NCBI GenBank assembly: GCA_023634235.1
Contig: JAMKCF010000041.1
Location: 310,001-374,000, forward strand
Length of the DNA stretch: 64,000 nt
Direction: 5' to 3'
Origin: Pisaster brevispinus
Lineage: Eukaryota; Echinodermata; Asteroidea; Forcipulatida; Asteriidae
The notes below the pieces were generated by a model. The model searched no databases. It saw nothing but the letters and a program-made list of their open reading frames with translations, and was not told the DNA's origin. The translations under genes were made by a program, and so were the position numbers. Shown here piece after piece: positions 13,201-23,198 of this stretch (positions are counted from its first letter, which is position 1; each line of letters starts with the position of its first letter).

Positions 13201-16200
13201 GCTTAAGCAGCTCTATGAAATTGGGCCCTGTGATTAACCAACGGCCAAGGCAACCGAAACAGTTATTGGTTACGACCGCAAAAACGCACCCTGAGTAAAT
13301 TGTTCTTATAGGAATGGGAGGGGATACCTTTGGTAATTACTCCAAAATAAATGACCATAAAAACTTACTTGGTAAAAAGCACGGAGAGCTGTTGATATTT
13401 TAAAACATTGGTAGAAACGACACCCTTTGTAGCAAAGTAGTTTTAGAGAAAGAAGTAATTTTTCACCCAAAAATCTGATTCTGAGAAAGTCTTCAAGCAT
13501 GAAGCCCTTCTCAAGCTATTGCAAGCACACAATTCTATGCAACATGGATTTTTTCTGTTTTTATTGTTTTGCAACCTCGATGGCCAGTTGAGCCCAAATT
13601 TTCACAGGTTTGTTATTTGATGCATACATGTATGTTGGGATACACCAAGTGAGGATACTGGTCTTTGACAATTACCAAAAGTATACCCTGCCTTTAATTA
13701 TCAACTGCTGTGGAGTAGACTGGGAATTGGAAAACTACTGAGTTCACAAAAGATACAATACAGCACAGTGACTTCCATAGTGAGTTACTTTCGTTAAACT
13801 GTAACTTAACCTACTGTTTTTGGTGTCTTTTCTCTATGAGCAGGTGCATTTTGCTAGTTTTCAAAGTTTGCATTTTGTTAGCCACTCACCGAAGGAGAAA
13901 ACTGATCGCAAGATATGAAATCCAGCAAATAAGTAAACAGTGATGAAAAAAACTCACTTAGGGGTAACTTTCATTACATGGTCTTGATACCAACTTCAAG
14001 ATATTCCATTCACTTCTATGAGCTAGAGTACTAAAAAAGTTACCCTGATATGAAAGTTTAAACAGACACTTGAAAGGCTAGTATTTCCATTAAATATTAA
14101 AAAAATGAAGCAAAGGATGAGTTCATAAATTTGCACTTCTTAAGCACAATAGTGGCGAGTGCTGTGCATCAAGACAATATTTATGAAACCAAATTCAGAT
14201 GAGAGATAAATTTGACAAATAACTGTCTGTTTCATATGCCTTGGGGTTTACGCAACATCAGATGATGTTTAAAGTGTATTATGTATTTTCACATTTTTAA
14301 GGCCATGTCCATGTTTTCGTGTAATTACCCTTAAATTGTAGGTATTTTTATTGAATCCTATATTGAGTCCTAAGCTTAAATGGCTTCCGACTGGCACCCC
14401 TCAACAAAGATATTGACAAAACAGGGAGACAGCCAACTAAGGGATACTAGCTTAGTTGGTAGAACCCCAGCACGTTAATCCGGAGGTCGCAGGTTCAAGT
14501 CCCGCTCTAGTAAATTTTTTTTAGTTCAACTTAAGATTATTTGAAAATTTACCCAGTTTCCCTTGTGGTTTACTACTTCAGTACTGTGTGTAGGGTGTCA
14601 TGTGGCCGAGTGGTTTAGAGCATCGAATTCAAGTTTCGATGGTTAAGTCATCGGGGTGTGGGTTCGAATCCCGGTCGTGACACTTGTGTCCTTGAGCAAG
14701 ATGCTTTACTATAATTGCTTCTCTTCACCCAGGGGTATAAATGGGTACCTGCGAGGGTAGAGGTTGATATTGTGTTTGAAAAAGCCTTCAGAGCGCCACG
14801 GCAGCCCAGGCTGTATACTCCCCAGTGAGCTGAGAAAGATTACAGGAATGTTATTGGCCCAATGACCAGCAGCCGATTTCACGAAACACTAGGATTAATC
14901 CTATCTCGAGTTAGGACGAGTAACTAGTCCTAACTTAGGATTAATCTTAAGGTTTACATGTTACAGTGCAAGGCTGGGACTCGTCCCAAGTCCTAAGAAT
15001 AATCCTAAGTTAGGAAGAGTTTGGTGAAATCGACGGCAGGGCACTAATGTAAAGCGCATTGAGACGTTATTGTGAAATGCGCTATATAAGAACTAGTTAT
15101 TATTATTATTATTATGTGTACATGTGGATAAAGAATCATACTGTGCTCACCTGACTTTCCTCTGCCTCCACCTCTACCTCTGCCCCTCCCTCTTCCTCGT
15201 CCCCGCCCACGTCCTCGACCCCTCCCTGGTGTCTTCCTTTGACCTCTCTGTCGACCTGCACTGCCTCGTTGTGTGTCTGTGTACTCTACGTCACTTCCAG
15301 ATGAATCCTCAGAATAACTGCTGGCTGGAAACAGAATAGGTCCAAAATGAAACTGGTTTGCTAAGAGTAAAAGTACAGCGAGTTCTAAGATTTGACCAAT
15401 GGCTCAGATGACTTTTTGTGACGCTAGGTGGCAGCAGACTTACCACGTAAATTAATTGTTCTCAGAAAACGCACATGCTCAGAACTACGTAAACAAAAGA
15501 AATTAACCTGGCAAGTCTGCTGCCACCAAGCGTTCCAAAGTCTCCCATTGCCTCCACAGCCTAGAACTTGGAACCCAAACAATCTGGATTTCTAACGGAA
15601 ACACCATTTTTAAAATATAAGCCTCAGTTCCACATCGAAGGGGCACTACGCTCAAGACCAGGGCAATTGAGGCCAGGGTCTCCGTGTAATTCCAATCACT
15701 GCTCATTTTAATGAAATATGGAATTGTGAAAAAGCTGGTGGACTAGTGAAATGACAAGGTAATTGGTCCCAATGAGCATACTTGCACTAGGAATTTAAAT
15801 GTAAGTTGATGTAATGTATAAGACAGCATTGCCCAGTGGTCTGCTGGCTTGACGACCAATCCAAAAAAAATAGGCCAAGTGGTCCAGCTGGACCAATTCA
15901 AGCATCCTCATTCAGGCCTGGAATTTCATCTTTGAGAGGGCAAGGCTAATTTCATTGAGCAAAGGGCACTTCCATTTGAAAATATGAACGATTTGAGAAT
16001 ATATTGAAAGGGCACAAAGGTCAAGACCAGGGCAATGGAGGCCATGGCCTTCGTATAATTCCAGGCACTGCTAATTTTAAAGAAATATGGACTTTTTAAA
16101 GTGGCCTAGTAAAATGACAAGCTGGTTCCACTAGCTAGTCACTGAAAAAGCTTTAAGAGCAAACCCCGATACTCACGTTGTTCCTCATCCTCTAGAGTAG

Positions 16201-16597
16201 CATCTTCATCAACTGGTATCCTTCTTGAGATTTGTCTTGATCTTCTCCCTCGTCTTGGCTCAGTTCCTTGCCCTCCTCTTAATCCCCTACCCCTGTTCCC
16301 GCCCCTCCTTCCCCTTCCTCTCCTTCCACTTCCTTTGTTTCCTTGGTCTCCTCCCTCATTTTCCTCAGCAATGTCTTCCGTGTGGTCATTGGCATCAGGT
16401 GCTAAGACTCCATCACTTTCTCCGCTGTCACTTTCTGCATTGTGGGATGCTCCGTCTAAAGGAGTTTGGTCTTTGCACAAAGTTAGGCTTTGCTTCTCGG
16501 AAACTTTATCGTCTATCCTGCTCTTTTTGCAAGGCTGATCACCAAACTTAGAGGGCGCCCTTGTCTTCCTCTTGGGTCTTGATGAAGGGGACTCCAT
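693..16597 (-). CDS. GTF3C2: GTF3C2-like TFIIIC subunit with N-terminal ZNF512-type zinc fingers (3' end outside window)
   Basis: Fourteen exons in transcript order: 16177-16597, 15151-15324, 12807-12932, 10899-11050, 10016-10105, 8433-8625, 7069-7210, 6708-6798, 5658-5819, 4786-4887, 4110-4239, 3109-3202, 2021-2113, 693-887. All have AG acceptors and GT donors, and every junction phase agrees, giving 721 residues before the left edge. Layout: acidic and RG-rich N-terminus (1-240), six zinc fingers (267-549), acidic linker (about 552-594), then the beginning of the GTF3C2 WD40 domain (about 657 on). GTF3C2 (TFIIIC110) belongs to the factor that recognises the internal A/B-box promoters of tRNA genes and acts in the nucleus. 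The start at 16597 has a good Kozak context (AGG before ATG, G after). Vertebrate GTF3C2 lacks the fingers and vertebrate ZNF512 lacks the WD40 part, so this is either a fused gene or the ancestral form. Homology assignments are from memory of the human proteins. Confidence 0.9.
3508..3937 (-). mobile_element. tRNA-derived SINE (family S1), reverse orientation
   Basis: Read on the minus strand it starts with a tRNA-like head whose B box is the complement of CTTGAACCCACACTCTGC at about 3859-3880 and ends in an (ATT)n tail (3508-3530). The same family is seen at 8093-8402, 11195-11556, 14594-15113, 43478-43737, 49958-50216 and 60896-61232. Confidence 0.75.
4786..11050 (-). CDS. GTF3C2: GTF3C2-like exons 4-10: six-finger ZNF512-type array
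   Basis: The fingers alternate in type. F1 (267-287, exon 10899-11050) is C-x2-C-x12-H-x3-C. F2 (297-318, exon 10016-10105) is C-x2-C-x12-H-x4-H with the core SGMKYHLMTSH. F3 (351-373, exon 8433-8625) is C-x4-C-x12-H-x3-C. F4 (382-403) is C-x2-C-x12-H-x4-H, split by the intron between 8433 and 7210. F5 (493-515, exon 5658-5819) is C-x4-C-x12-H-x3-C, and F6 (528-549, exon 4786-4887) is C-x2-C-x12-H-x4-H. Human ZNF512, as I remember it, has the same six fingers in the same order with the same alternation of CCHC and CCHH ligands, and the same leader before F3 (ILKKMGKL here). Between F4 and F5, exons 7069-7210 and 6708-6798 encode RKAAQRAISNLQNMTKEL, a motif found in both human ZNF512 and human GTF3C2. 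Confidence 0.9.
4927..5074. mobile_element. Short MITE with inverted ends
   Basis: Left end TTATCACACAAACACTCTTG and the right end, read on the other strand, TTATCACACGCATGTTCG are inverted copies; both continue into GGAATATGGAA. No coding content. Confidence 0.6.
5222..5625. repeat. Degenerate 10-bp tandem array beside GTF3C2-like exon 9
   Basis: About 40 imperfect copies of a roughly 10-bp unit (ATTCTGCAGT) on the plus strand, interrupted near 5280-5330. The interruption repeats the sequence that follows the array (CTTCCC, then CCTTGTAACAC), including the start of the exon-donor sequence at 5651-5670. Reading the array on the minus strand gives the repetitive peptide TAEYTAEY, which is not a gene. 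Confidence 0.8.
6533..6690 (+). mobile_element. tRNA-derived SINE fragment (family S3)
   Basis: A-box-like TCTAGTGGTAAGACATC and B box GGGTTCGAATCCC stand at tRNA spacing (6539-6595). There is no acceptor-stem pairing and related copies (reverse) lie at 45880-46025 and 61440-61640, so this is a SINE rather than a tRNA gene. Confidence 0.65.
7280..7676. mobile_element. MITE family M1 copy
   Basis: Ends are inverted copies: AAAGGCAAAGTATACCTTTGG at the left and ACCAAAGGTATACCCTCCCTTTAA at the right. Other copies are at 13311-13698, 26045-26425 and 44468-44858, with degraded relatives at 2690-3000, 32915-33230, 33280-33860 and 34325-34545. The family's internal sequence contains TTACTTGGTAA and TGAGAAAC blocks. 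It starts about 70 bases from GTF3C2-like exon 7. Confidence 0.75.
8093..8402 (-). mobile_element. SINE family S1, reverse copy next to exon 6 of the GTF3C2-like gene
   Basis: B-box complement GGGACTCGAACCCACACCC at 8331-8349 and the family text GGACACAGGTATCAAGACC mark it. It ends about 30 bases before the donor of exon 8433-8625. Confidence 0.7.
8705..9085 (+). mobile_element. Composite of SINE pieces (family S2 with other SINE sequence)
   Basis: Begins with CCCAGGTTGTATCGTAAAC, has an internal insert carrying TATATAGCGCTCATATCC and GGCGCTTCAAC, then the tRNA-like head GGCTCACTTGGTAGAGCACC and B box GGTTGCAAGTTCAAGTCTC. Cleaner S2 copies are at 14395-14520, 25310-25520 and 59420-59605. Confidence 0.6.
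9157..9973. mobile_element. hAT-like non-autonomous element with a nested MITE
   Basis: Ends CAGGGTATCTGCACACTTTA and, on the other strand, CAGGGTTTCTGCGGATCCTT show the CAGGG start typical of hAT transposons. The inner part 9404-9907 has its own inverted ends (TTAACCC near 9404, GGGTTAA at 9901-9907, with GATACACCATT inside) and repeats GAATGGTTTTGAATGG. I could not find a clear 8-bp target duplication. Confidence 0.6.
10380..10670. repeat. Dispersed repeat, second copy at 58590-58895
   Basis: Shared blocks include GACTCCATGTAGACACCAA and TATTAAATTTTG followed by GGCAAAATAAA. The order of blocks is the same in both copies; no protein is recognised in it. Confidence 0.6.
11195..11556 (+). 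mobile_element. Full-length SINE family S1
   Basis: The head GTCGTGGCCTAGCGGATAAG has an A-box, GTGTGGGTTCGAATCCCGG is the B box, then the family body (CTTGTGTCCCTGAGCAAGAC; GTACCTGTGAGG; GCGCTTTGAGACG), the end GCGCTATATAAAAACGGG and a (TTATT)n tail. The best reference copy in the window. Confidence 0.85.
11806..11943. mobile_element. MITE family M2 copy
   Basis: Inverted ends ATTTCACAAAGAGTTAAGAT and, on the other strand, ATTTCACAAAGCAATAAGAT. Other copies: 31456-31602 and 47641-47791, and a fragment at about 46783-46905. Confidence 0.75.
12181..12369 (+). pseudogene. LINE (CR1/L2-like) ORF2 C-terminal fragment
   Basis: A 62-codon open frame ending in TGA encodes FSVVAPRLWNELPCAIREV and FKRQLKTHLF, the conserved C-terminus of CR1/L2-type reverse-transcriptase proteins. 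The rest of the LINE is absent (typical 5' truncation). The 3' end runs to about 12485 with GCGCCAATTAAATGCC and an (ATT)n tail. Confidence 0.85.
12807..16597 (-). CDS. GTF3C2: GTF3C2-like exons 1-3: charged, RG-rich N-terminal tail
   Basis: Exons 16177-16597, 15151-15324 and 12807-12932 encode residues 1-240. No folded domain is visible. The first exon begins MESPSSRPKRK, is rich in Lys/Arg, then has a long Asp/Glu/Ser stretch and an Arg-Gly segment around residues 88-120. Exon 2 has a short acidic Ser stretch and then a nearly pure RG repeat (about residues 169-196). Exon 3 has GSGRRTGRRTR followed by a glutamate-rich run. Human GTF3C2 also has basic, low-complexity N-terminal sequence of AT-hook/RGR flavour. 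RG repeats of this kind usually bind nucleic acid and are arginine-methylated; that role is inference here. Reverse-strand readings of these exons make leucine/serine-rich shadow ORFs on the plus strand. Confidence 0.85.
13036..13228. mobile_element. MITE family M3 copy
   Basis: Starts GGGCCCAATTTCATAGAGCT and ends with its inverse; the next bases (GCTTAAGC) are palindromic. Other copies at 24057-24288 and, degraded, 50505-50693. Confidence 0.8.
13311..13698. mobile_element. MITE family M1 copy
   Basis: Left end GGGAGGGGATACCTTTGG, right end ACCAAAAGTATACCCTGCC; the internal text matches 26045-26425 block by block. Confidence 0.75.
14594..15113 (+). mobile_element. SINE family S1 split by a MITE (family M4)
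   Basis: The SINE head (14594-14690), body and tail (GCGCTATATAAG then TTATT repeats) are all present, but the body is cut at 14870-15040 by a MITE with ends GCAGCCGATTTCAC and, inverted, CCTGCCGTCGATTTCACC. Another M4 copy, not nested, is at 60361-60522. Confidence 0.8.
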
Positions 16598-18087
16598 CCT
16601 ACTAAGTTCTTGTGATGGATTGTGATTATCTGACTATTACCCTCTGTTGCTTTCTTTTCCTTCTTGAGAACTGGAATCTGACACTTTGATCTGTTGCCGT
16701 TTTTGAGGCCTTCCTCTTTATCTACAAGTGGTAGATCAGTCCATCACTGGTAGAGTTTCTCTGCATCGTGTAACTAATGAAAAACGTGTGTTGTTATTTG
16801 GGTCTGTTGGTGTTAGCTGCGACTGCAGCGTTCTCCCTTAACAGTGGTCTGTTGGCCAGTTAAACCACCCAAGGACCAGTCAAACTTTACTCTTTAGTGA
16901 TCCAGCTAGCAAGTCAATGTTGAATAGCTTCCCTATTTAATTTGAAATATTGATCTGTGGAAAAGCTTACGGAGTAGTGAAATGACAAGCAAACTGGTCT
17001 TGCTGGCTAGTCAAGCTTCACAAAGAAGGCCACAATGCAGGGTTACCCTTAACTTTTTTAGTGACTGGCAACCAGGACCAGTTAGCTTGTCATTTCACTA
17101 GTCGGTCAGCTTTTTCACTAGTCAATATTTCAAATTACCAATGTAAATAGGGAAGCTATCCAACAAACACCGAACAAGCCAGCCAGACCACTTGGAGTGA
17201 ATTTTGACTGGTCCTCATGTGCTTTAACTGGCATTTGGCCAGCGGTATCTATTTTAATTTATTTTCCTGCAACTTTTCATTTACCATCTGTCAAAACTAG
17301 TAAGTATCATATTATTAAAAAATTTTCAAGAAATAGTGTTCTTTCTTTTGAAATACTCGACAACAAAAAAGGTAATTCTACCTTAAACCACAAAATATTG
17401 AGCAGCCTCCAAGAAAGGACAGAAAATGTGAGGTGCAGCAGGCGAAATAAAGTGGCCCTCAACACATGCTCAATATAAAAAATATGTGCAAATCCTTCAA
17501 ATCAATGTATTTGGGTTGTGACAAGAAGAGGTGCGGGTCAAAGAAATTTGGGCCCCATGAACAAGTGGCTAAAAAAGGTGCTTTGCAGGCCATTGGAAAC
17601 ATTCTTTTTTGATTACCGCGATGATATGACTGAGACTCTTCTCCAGATTCACACCGCGCATACGCTCACAATGATCAGACACTTCGTCAACAAATTTAAT
17701 CAGACAAACGATGTATGGTTTTTTATGTGAAAGTGGAAAGTTATATATTTCAACAACAACAATAATAACACTAACCAATGTGCACTTTGCACAAGTAGGT
17801 AAAGGTTGGTGAACAGTGCATCTAGAAACGTGCATAGCACTGCGGTATATTATTGGGGATTCCATCCTTCTTTTTTTACGGCCGTCAACTCACACTCAGT
17901 GACTCACAGTCCCAGTCTCACTCTCAGTCAAAATTTGCAGCGCCCCTGTTACTGGATCTAGCTAAATACCAAAAACATTACATAGCTCCATGATTGGAGT
18001 CAGCTTAAAACTCGTGAATCGTCATTTTAAACACTATTTCTGATGTGCAGTACGGCACAAAATACCAGATACTTACCATGTTTACAG
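16598..18087. other. 5' flank of the GTF3C2-like gene
   Basis: No coding exon seen. A splice acceptor just before the ATG (TTAGTAG at about 16599) suggests a non-coding first exon further right. Two inverted copies of a dispersed repeat (ACTAGTGAAATGACAAG type) occupy about 16830-17215; similar sequence is at 15720-15900 and 46312-46505. Confidence 0.5.
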
Positions 18088-21000
18088 ACCGGACTGAAGC
18101 TAGCCGCGTATTGGCCAGATTTCCCATCCGCGTATTCAAGGGCCGGCCAGCCGCGTATTCAGGAAAAGTAGAATCCATGCAGTAAAAGGCGGTGAAGTTT
18201 CTGTCTCCCTTCCGTTTTAATTTTAACGAATTTTTTAAGAATCTTGCTTTATCAGTATAGTTTTTTCAATATTTTTCACTAACATATCGATGAACAGACT
18301 CTTAGATCAAATTGGCTCATTTGGCTGCATAATTAGTTCGTAATTAGCCGCCACAACCAAGACCTCATCATCAAGACCATATTATGCAACTGCTAAAAAA
18401 CTTCCACAAACGCCAAAGTAAATGTACCTTGTATAGTATGTAAAAAAAAAACGCCAGGGTTCGCACCCGGATCTTTTGATTTGCACTACCTTAAACTATC
18501 CAATTCTGTTAACTGTCCAGCTCGCAAAGGTAGCTGTATGTTTACGATACAATTAATATGTTACATTAATTAACAGTTAAATATTAAAAAAATATTTATA
18601 AAAAATATAAAAACATGCTGAGCTTCGAACCGGGGTTTTGCACTTTGCACTACCACGAACGACCTACTCATCGTATTCAGTTGCGCTGACTATCTTCCCG
18701 GTAAATTTGTTGTTGTTTGTTTATTGGAGAACGTTACTTTTTATACTAAAGACAAATTGCCATACCAGTATACACCAGGATTTATACCCCGGTCCTGTGG
18801 TTTCGGAGTACGTCAACTATCACATTGCGCTAACTATTCTCGGCAAAATAAGCATTCCTTTTTAAAGATGTAATAAATTAAGCTACTTTTATAGTAAGAT
18901 AACAAATGACATACGACCATACTCGGATTCTAACCATCTCCGTCACACAAGTTACACAAGTTACATCAAATTTTAGGTACCTGATGTAGAATGAGTTCAT
19001 TTCTAACAATATATTTATATCTATAAATTTAAACAATGGCGGACATCAAACGTGTAATAGCTTTTACGTTAATGTTTTTTTAAAGATGGATTCTTTTAGA
19101 AGAGTAGCCAATGGCCTGTACGCAAAATTGGTTCTTGTGTGCAGTTTTTGGGGAGCTGCTTTAGCAGAATGTGGGTCTATGTAATACCGATTTTGTCCGT
19201 CCGTCCGTCCGTCTGCATTGAGACTTGTTGATAAAGTTTTTGCCTTAGATAGGTTGTTGTGTTATGTAATTGTTTTTGTGTGAATAGATTCACTAAGTGA
19301 AAATAAATGGAAATTGTGGTCTAGTTATTGTATTGTTTAAATATGTTAAAGTTTTCTGGGTACATTGTTACCTTCTGGAAATTATACAGCTTCTGTCCGG
19401 CCATCCGCATTGAGACTTTTTGTTCAAGTTTTTGCCTCACGGTGTTAGATAGTTTGTTGTGTAAAATAATTGTTTTTCCCTTATTTGCAGTTCATTGGTC
19501 TTACAGCCAAAATTTGGTTTGATCCACAGTGTGGAAATTGTTTTAAAATGTTAAAGTTTTCAGGGTACATTATTACCCTCTGGAAATTAAACAGCTTCCT
19601 TCGAGTAATCTTAATGGTTTTGCAATGAGCTTCGAATAAGAATGCTTTTAAATGGTATATTTATATTAACATAAATCAGGTTTACCATTGCAACTATATT
19701 TTTGGGTACAACCAATAAAAACAAACTTTATAAAATGCAGAGTATTTTTCAGAAGAGCAATTTTTGTGGAAGGGAAGATTTCTGGTACATGTGTAACATG
19801 TATCACTGACTAGTTCAATGAATGTGTGTGATGTGCATTGAATTGGACCAATGCATGTGTGGGTTTTCTGGTGGCACAAATGTTGTGGGTCTAATTCAAT
19901 TCCAATTGTAATACTTTAGTTTCTCTGTTTGACACAAAGGAAGGTTTTAGGTCATTTTGTAAGTGGCAGAGATGCTGTTAGGTTGGTGTCTCATTCAGTA
20001 CAATTTCAGAGGGCAAAGAGGTAAGTCATGCAGGCTGGGACTGTATGCATCCTGTAACATGCATCTATAGGGTGATGTCTTGGAAGGTTCAGTTTATGAT
20101 AATGTGGGTTCTTATGGTGTTTAAATATCAGTTAATATATATAGTGGTTACATTATGTGTTTGAAATTACCTGAAATTTGGGTAGTATCGATACGGCGAC
20201 AAGAAATGCTTTTGGGTTAACATTTGGGGGGGCGGAATAGAACTAGCTTTTGCAAATTAACTACCGATTAACAACCCTGCAAAACATATTTTTAGTGGTG
20301 TCGTACTTGAGACGCCCTAGCATGGTCTCATGAAAGCTGTAACAGTTGGTTGGGGTTAGATGCAGTCTGGTTTAGGTGTTCCCTGATACATCATGCCTTC
20401 TCCTATTGCTCTCATATACTTTAACACACTATTTTCCTCTTGTAAAGAAGACCCCCCCCCTACCACCACCACTGCTCCTATATTGAACTACTGATATTCC
20501 AAGCACACAATCAATATACACAATAGGGGAGTACATCACTAGCCCCATCATATTGAGCACGAATCGTTCCTGATGAGAGGTGCTTTCACACCATGGAGGT
20601 AACTGCGGGGTTACATCTGAATGAAGCTCATTTGCATTTAGGGCAATGCTGTACTAATACAATTGAACAATCAGCTAATCACTGCCAATTTCAGTAGTGG
20701 CTTAACCACACACTTCGAGGGGGGGGCATGGGTAAAAAGACGTACTTGAGGGAGTTATTTTAAGGATAAAACCATTTATTTCTTCATTTTTAAGATCTCA
20801 TTTTGGGAGGGGGCGAGAGGTGGTGGCGGGGCAAGAGGTGGGGCGGAGTAGAGGTTTTTATGGGTGTGGGGTGGTAATGCATCACTGGATTTATTGTATG
20901 TTATCCTACGGTGATTATAAGGTGTCGTGTATTAATACATTTTCTGACCACTTCCAGGGTTCAAATCTGGGGGAAGCTACCCGTGAAGGGAGAGACGTTA

Positions 21001-22275
21001 GAGAACGAGTCAGACAGGAATAGCTATCCACTTCAACGGGCCTGCACAGACCTCAAAAGCACCGCACCCCAAGAGACCCAACCTGCTGAGTATATGTTGC
21101 GTTGAACTAACCAAAGTACTTCACCTTCCACCGTGTATAAGGTTGACAATGATTGAAAGTGTTCGACTGAAACTTAAGATTAACGTAAAACTAATTTGAG
21201 TTGATTATTCAGCTGATTATTTATGTGAATGCTCATGATCAGATCTGTTAATTAATGTCTTGTAAATATTATAAGTCTTGTAAATAAATGTACTTATCCT
21301 TCATTTAAGAAATGGTCAAAGTGTTTTGATTCTAATGTCTCTCAGTGTGTGTGTAAAGAAAAACTACAGAAGGTTATGTCCAGTTTTTGATAACTAAAAT
21401 TCCTGGATGTGACATCGTTGTTATGGACAGTTTCGCCGTCATGGCCGACCAGCCCATTGCAAGGGATCGTCACACTCAACAAAATAACACAAATCGACCA
21501 CTGGTTTCCTTTTACTTCTACAGCTTACTTATTTACTTTACGACGAGTGCAGTCATAATAGTAAGTATTTGTGACAAGTGCCATACATTATAACGTATGG
21601 TCGAAAATGGCGTGTATGAGCAGCTAATTAGGTGTTAATTAGTAATCCCAATTAGCCACCTCCAAAATTAAGTGTGCCCAGTAGTATGGTCTATTGGATT
21701 ATGGAATAAAATTCCATATTTTTTGCAACATGAAGGGTACATTTACTTTACGGCGAGTGCAGTCATAATAGAAAGTATGTAGTGTAATGTGCCACACATT
21801 AATGTATGGTCGAAAATGGCGTGTATTGTAGCGGCTAATTAGGTATTAATTAGTGATCTGAATTAGCCACCTCCAAAATGAAGTGTGCCCAGTGGTATGG
21901 TCTTTAAGATTATGGAATAAAATTCCTTCTTTTATGCAACATCAAGGGTACATTTACTTTGGGGTGAGTGCAAGTTTTTTTAGCAGTTACGATGGTCTTG
22001 ATGATGAGGTATTAATTGTGGCGGCTAATTACTCACTAATTATGCAGCCCAATGAGCTTTTTTGGTCTACGAGTCTTGTCATTGATATGTTAGTACAAAA
22101 TATATACTTATAAAGCACAATTATTAAAAAATTCGTTAAAACTAAAAAGGAAGGGAGACGGAAATTTCACCGCCTTTTACTGCATGGATTCTACTTTTCC
22201 TGAATACGCGGCTGGCCGGCCCTTGAATACGCGGATGGGAAATCTGGCCGAATACGCGGCTAGCTTCAGTCCGGT
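18088..22275. mobile_element. 4.2-kb DNA transposon with ~340-bp terminal inverted repeats
   Basis: The left end (18088-18429) and the right end (about 21947-22275, inverted) match; the first 150 bases are nearly identical, beginning ACCGGACTGAAGCTAGCCGC. The insertion is flanked by GTTTACAG at 18080-18087 and 22276-22283, an 8-bp target duplication (9 bp, TGTTTACAG, if the outermost base of the inverted repeat is not counted). Each terminus contains three spaced copies of CCGCGTATT within 65 bases, possible transposase sites. Inside, 21533-21960 holds two-plus copies of a 208-bp unit. No transposase is readable, so it is non-autonomous or badly decayed. An 8-bp duplication fits hAT, a 9-bp one fits Mutator. 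Confidence 0.85.
21533..21975 (+). repeat. 208-bp tandem subrepeat inside the 4.2-kb transposon
   Basis: Two full units begin ATTTACTTTACG.CGAGTGCAG at about 21533 and 21741; a third, partial, unit at about 21952 runs into the right inverted repeat. Confidence 0.75.
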
Positions 22276-22283
22276 GTTTACAG

Positions 22284-23198
22284 CACCACTGATAGTGATA
22301 GAGATCAGTGGTGTACAGCCACTGATAGATCAGTGGGTACAGCACCCCTGCAAGTGGCACTAGCAGTAGTAAGTGCAGTAGTGCAGTGTATAGGGCAGTA
22401 GTGCAGTGTGTTCTCTTTTTCTGCATGATCGTCGATGCCAGGGGTCGATGCCTGCTCTGTTGAAAAAGCGCCCTCAAGTGTTTGTTCAATGACACCCAGC
22501 TGGACAAGCACAACATCAACTTCCGTCTACCAAGCACCAAATACATGTACTAAAGGCTGGCTGGCCTGACTAAAGTAAGTCTTAGAAGGCCTACACAACG
22601 CCACAGTTTGGTCATAATACACCGGAACAAAGCTGAGCTGAGGTAATTGTGCTGAACTTTCTGAAGTTCAGGACGTGTGTTACACTGTTAGTGTCAATAG
22701 TAATACTCGGCTAACTAGACCACTTCTACTCTAGACTAGACAACTGTGTGTGTGACTGTGAAGTTGTACTGCTAACAATCAATTATCAATATCATGCCTC
22801 GCTCTGTAGAATGTAAAAATAAATAATATATATAAATTTAAAATATAGACCCAGTACCCAGTAACTGGGGTGCTAAAGCTTCTAGCAGAGCGAACCAGAA
22901 GGCTACCCTCTATGAGGATAGCGGAACGAACCTCTAGTCTTTAGTCTTAGTTCTAGGACTAAGGCAGTAAGGAGAGTAGTACAGTCAGACAGTAGTTAGT
23001 TGCGATAATCGTAACCCACCATCTTTATCGCAACTCTACGGGTAGCACTTAGTAGTAGCAGCCAGAGGGTCACCTTTTTAATATTTTATGTCGGTGACTC
23101 ACTTTTCATGTCTCTGTTCTTTAACCATCGAAATGCTTGAAGTTGAACTGAAGATTTAAATGTTTTGAGATTTCAGATGACTGGATGGTTAGTCAAGA
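22284..23198. other. Upstream region of gemin7 with a perfect-arm hairpin
   Basis: No coding sequence. Bases 22998-23035 form an 11-bp perfect stem (AGTTGCGATAA / TTATCGCAACT) with a 16-base loop. The stem and loop sequence recurs at 36504-36531. The 22290-22420 stretch is made of short repeats of CAGTAGTGCAGTG and ACTGATAG. A non-coding first exon of gemin7 is likely here. Confidence 0.5.

Noticed and set aside
16225..16551. Plus-strand ORFs rich in Leu, Pro and Ser
   Set aside because: Antisense of the RG-rich first exon of the GTF3C2-like gene; GC-rich exon composition keeps several frames open.
20820..21105. ORFs inside the 4.2-kb transposon as possible transposase
   Set aside because: No catalytic motif of hAT, Mutator or PIF type, and the frames are short and overlapping.
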